DNA of 5,885 nt from Candidatus Cloacimonadota bacterium. Lineage in GTDB: Bacteria; Cloacimonadota; Cloacimonadia; Cloacimonadales; Cloacimonadaceae. This document shows positions 4,891-5,885 of the stretch, one piece after another (positions within the stretch are counted from its first letter, which is position 1; every line of letters starts with the position of its first letter). Made by a program: the position numbers and the translations under genes. A model generated the notes under the pieces. The model worked only from the letters and a program-made list of their open reading frames with translations, was not told the origin of the DNA and did not search any database. Location: assembly GCA_023228285.1 (NCBI GenBank), contig JALOBM010000109.1:1-5885 (forward strand), given 5' to 3'.

Positions 4891-5885
4891 AATTATCCTG
4901 CATTGCAGAAAGCATTTCCTCCAAAATGGCGCGCGCGTGTTCCTTGGCTCCCTCTCCCATTTCCGCTACCGGACCCACACATGCCGGGCAGCCGTCTTCA
5001 CAAGGGCAGTCTCTCACCTGATCCAGAGCGGCTTTCAGCACCTTATCCTGGATCTCATAGAGCTTTTTGCTGAGACCTATTCCCCCCGGCACCATATCAT
5101 AAAGCGCAATTACCGGAGCCCCATTTGCCAGATCAGATTCCGGCTCGAAATGCAGGCCCAAATCTGAAGGATCGGACATTACAAAGAATGGCGCCAGATT
5201 GTGGATGAGATACGCCAAACCAGCTATGCCGCTCTGCACTCTTACCCGCTGTTCCGCCAGATGATGACAGCGCGGACACAAGGTAATCAGATTGGCGGGA
5301 TCGTTTGCCTGAAGTGCACTATTGAACTTTCTGAAAGGCACTTTGTGATGCACATCCCATGCCCTGTCATTCTCTTTTGCGCCACAGCTTGCGCAACGAT
5401 ATCCGTCCCGCTCCCGGATCGCAGCACAGAGCTTGTTCCAAGCCTTGCCATAGTCATTGGGATCGCTGTTCCACAACCCTTTTTGGCGGATTTTGTCCAC
5501 CACCTTGTGTGAAATAGATATCCACCACGCCACCGTATCCAATTCCTGCGGCGGCAGATCCAGCTCTTCCACACCCAGGTTTTCCATATTACCAAACCGG
5601 ATCTTTTTGAAACCTGTGACTCTGGTGACCACCTTCACCCGCCCCTGATGCTTTTGCCCCCAATTGTATTGATGCTGCAATTGCAGTTGTTGAACACTCA
5701 AATCGCTCTCCTGCAGAGCTTGGGTGTAATAATCTGCCATAAAAGGCTTTATCCTCACCACTCCTTTATCCATATCCAATTGCTCCACGATCCATGTCTC
5801 CCCCGCATGCAGATAGACGGCATGAGGATGCGTCATCCACAGAGCGCTGGCTGAATCCACATATCCGATGCATTCGTCCTCCGCC
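4889..5885 (-). CDS. MrfA-like DUF1998 helicase C-terminal part with an internal HNH nuclease domain, 5'-truncated by window edge
   Basis: Only the C-terminal 331 residues or so are visible; the ATPase domains would lie beyond the window. Residues here are counted from the GTG at 5860. That GTG is probably internal, because the frame stays open to the edge and ECIGYVDSASALWMTHPHAVYLHAGETW continues the family pattern across it. Visible in order: the HAVYLHAGETWIVEQLD strand region (12-29), YYTQ (44-47), VTGFKKIRFG (81-90), LDLPPQELDTVAWW (100-113), an HNH insert (about 131-208), then FFVMSDPSDLG (225-235), ALYDMVPGGIGLSKKLYE (252-269), and a four-Cys zinc site C285-C287-C291-C294. MrfA of B. 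subtilis is a 3'-5' DNA helicase repairing mitomycin C damage. DUF1998 also occurs in DrmB of DISARM, a less likely alternative. The stop lies 70 bp before the kinase start. The family call is firm; in vivo function is inferred. Confidence 0.85.
   Translation of the reverse strand, partial: AEDECIGYVDSASALWMTHPHAVYLHAGETWIVEQLDMDKGVVRIKPFMADYYTQALQESDLSVQQLQLQHQYNWGQKHQGRVKVVTRVTGFKKIRFGNMENLGVEELDLPPQELDTVAWWISISHKVVDKIRQKGLWNSDPNDYGKAWNKLCAAIRERDGYRCASCGAKENDRAWDVHHKVPFRKFNSALQANDPANLITLCPRCHHLAEQRVRVQSGIAGLAYLIHNLAPFFVMSDPSDLGLHFEPESDLANGAPVIALYDMVPGGIGLSKKLYEIQDKVLKAALDQVRDCPCEDGCPACVGPVAEMGEGAKEHARAILEEMLSAMQDN
5237..5470 (-). other. HNH endonuclease domain inserted in the DUF1998 region
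   Basis: Residues about 131-208 of the visible helicase fragment hold a complete HNH/McrA-type motif. It comprises RERDGYRC (149-156) with Cys156-x2-Cys159, His171-His172 in DVHHKVPF, Asn190 in ANLITLC, Cys195-x2-Cys198, and His199-His200. Two CxxC knuckles bind structural zinc in this type, and the first His, the Asn and the final His form the metal active site. All are present, so the domain looks catalytically competent. The flanks AWWISISHKVVDKIRQKGLW and GLAYLIHNLAPFFVMSDPSDLG read as one contiguous DUF1998 segment split by the insert. There is no stop or frameshift at either junction. Confidence 0.85.

Noticed and set aside
5201..5512. 103-aa plus-strand open frame
   Set aside because: It is antisense to the HNH/DUF1998 coding sequence, whose motifs are clearly real, and has no protein signature of its own.
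5858..5860. GTG as the real start of the HNH-containing protein
   Set aside because: The upstream in-frame residues (ECIGY) continue the DUF1998-helicase pattern to the window edge, so the protein is a truncated helicase and not a free-standing HNH nuclease.
4889..5885. DISARM DrmB component
   Set aside because: DUF1998 is shared, but the segment around HAVYLHAGETW...YYTQ and the Cys-rich end fit the MrfA/YprA type better, and no DISARM methylase or DrmA gene is visible. The part outside the window could change this.

Overview
The window reads as chromosomal DNA of a Gram-negative-type bacterium of moderate GC. It is dominated by genome-maintenance genes. An outer-membrane-type lipoprotein and a DUF355 adenosine-specific kinase (a family seen in archaea and scattered anaerobic bacteria) fit an FCB-group or candidate-phylum anaerobe, for example a Cloacimonadota-like organism. 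That assignment is a guess from gene content only. I see no phage, IS, CRISPR, tRNA or rRNA.

Layout: (1) 2-850, plus strand, most of dprA, cut off at its 5' end by the window edge. (2) 851-1129, a 279-bp convergent intergenic region with no gene. It carries a striking nested 56-bp palindrome (968-1023) and a short hairpin segment (about 1061-1092) that may be a dispersed repeat. (3) 4818 down to 1130, minus strand, a tightly packed five-gene operon read in the order adenosine-specific kinase, thpR, recA, recX, M14-type carboxypeptidase lipoprotein. The gaps are 1-nt overlap, 12 nt, 29-nt overlap and 4-nt ATGA overlap. A good sigma70-type promoter (4851-4879) precedes the kinase, with a 13-bp palindrome touching its -35 box. 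(4) 5885 down to 4889, minus strand, the C-terminal third or so of an MrfA-like DUF1998 helicase, cut off at its 5' end by the window edge.

The most unusual object is this last gene. An HNH nuclease domain with all expected zinc and catalytic residues sits inside the DUF1998 region, between two halves that both match the family. It would put helicase and endonuclease in one chain, just upstream of a recA-recX operon.

Functionally, DprA loads RecA on incoming single-stranded DNA, RecX tunes RecA filaments, and the MrfA family acts in repair of bulky or crosslinked DNA lesions. The window therefore looks like a repair and transformation neighbourhood. Two RNA/nucleoside enzymes (ThpR, adenosine kinase) and an envelope peptidase are co-transcribed with it for reasons the sequence does not explain.
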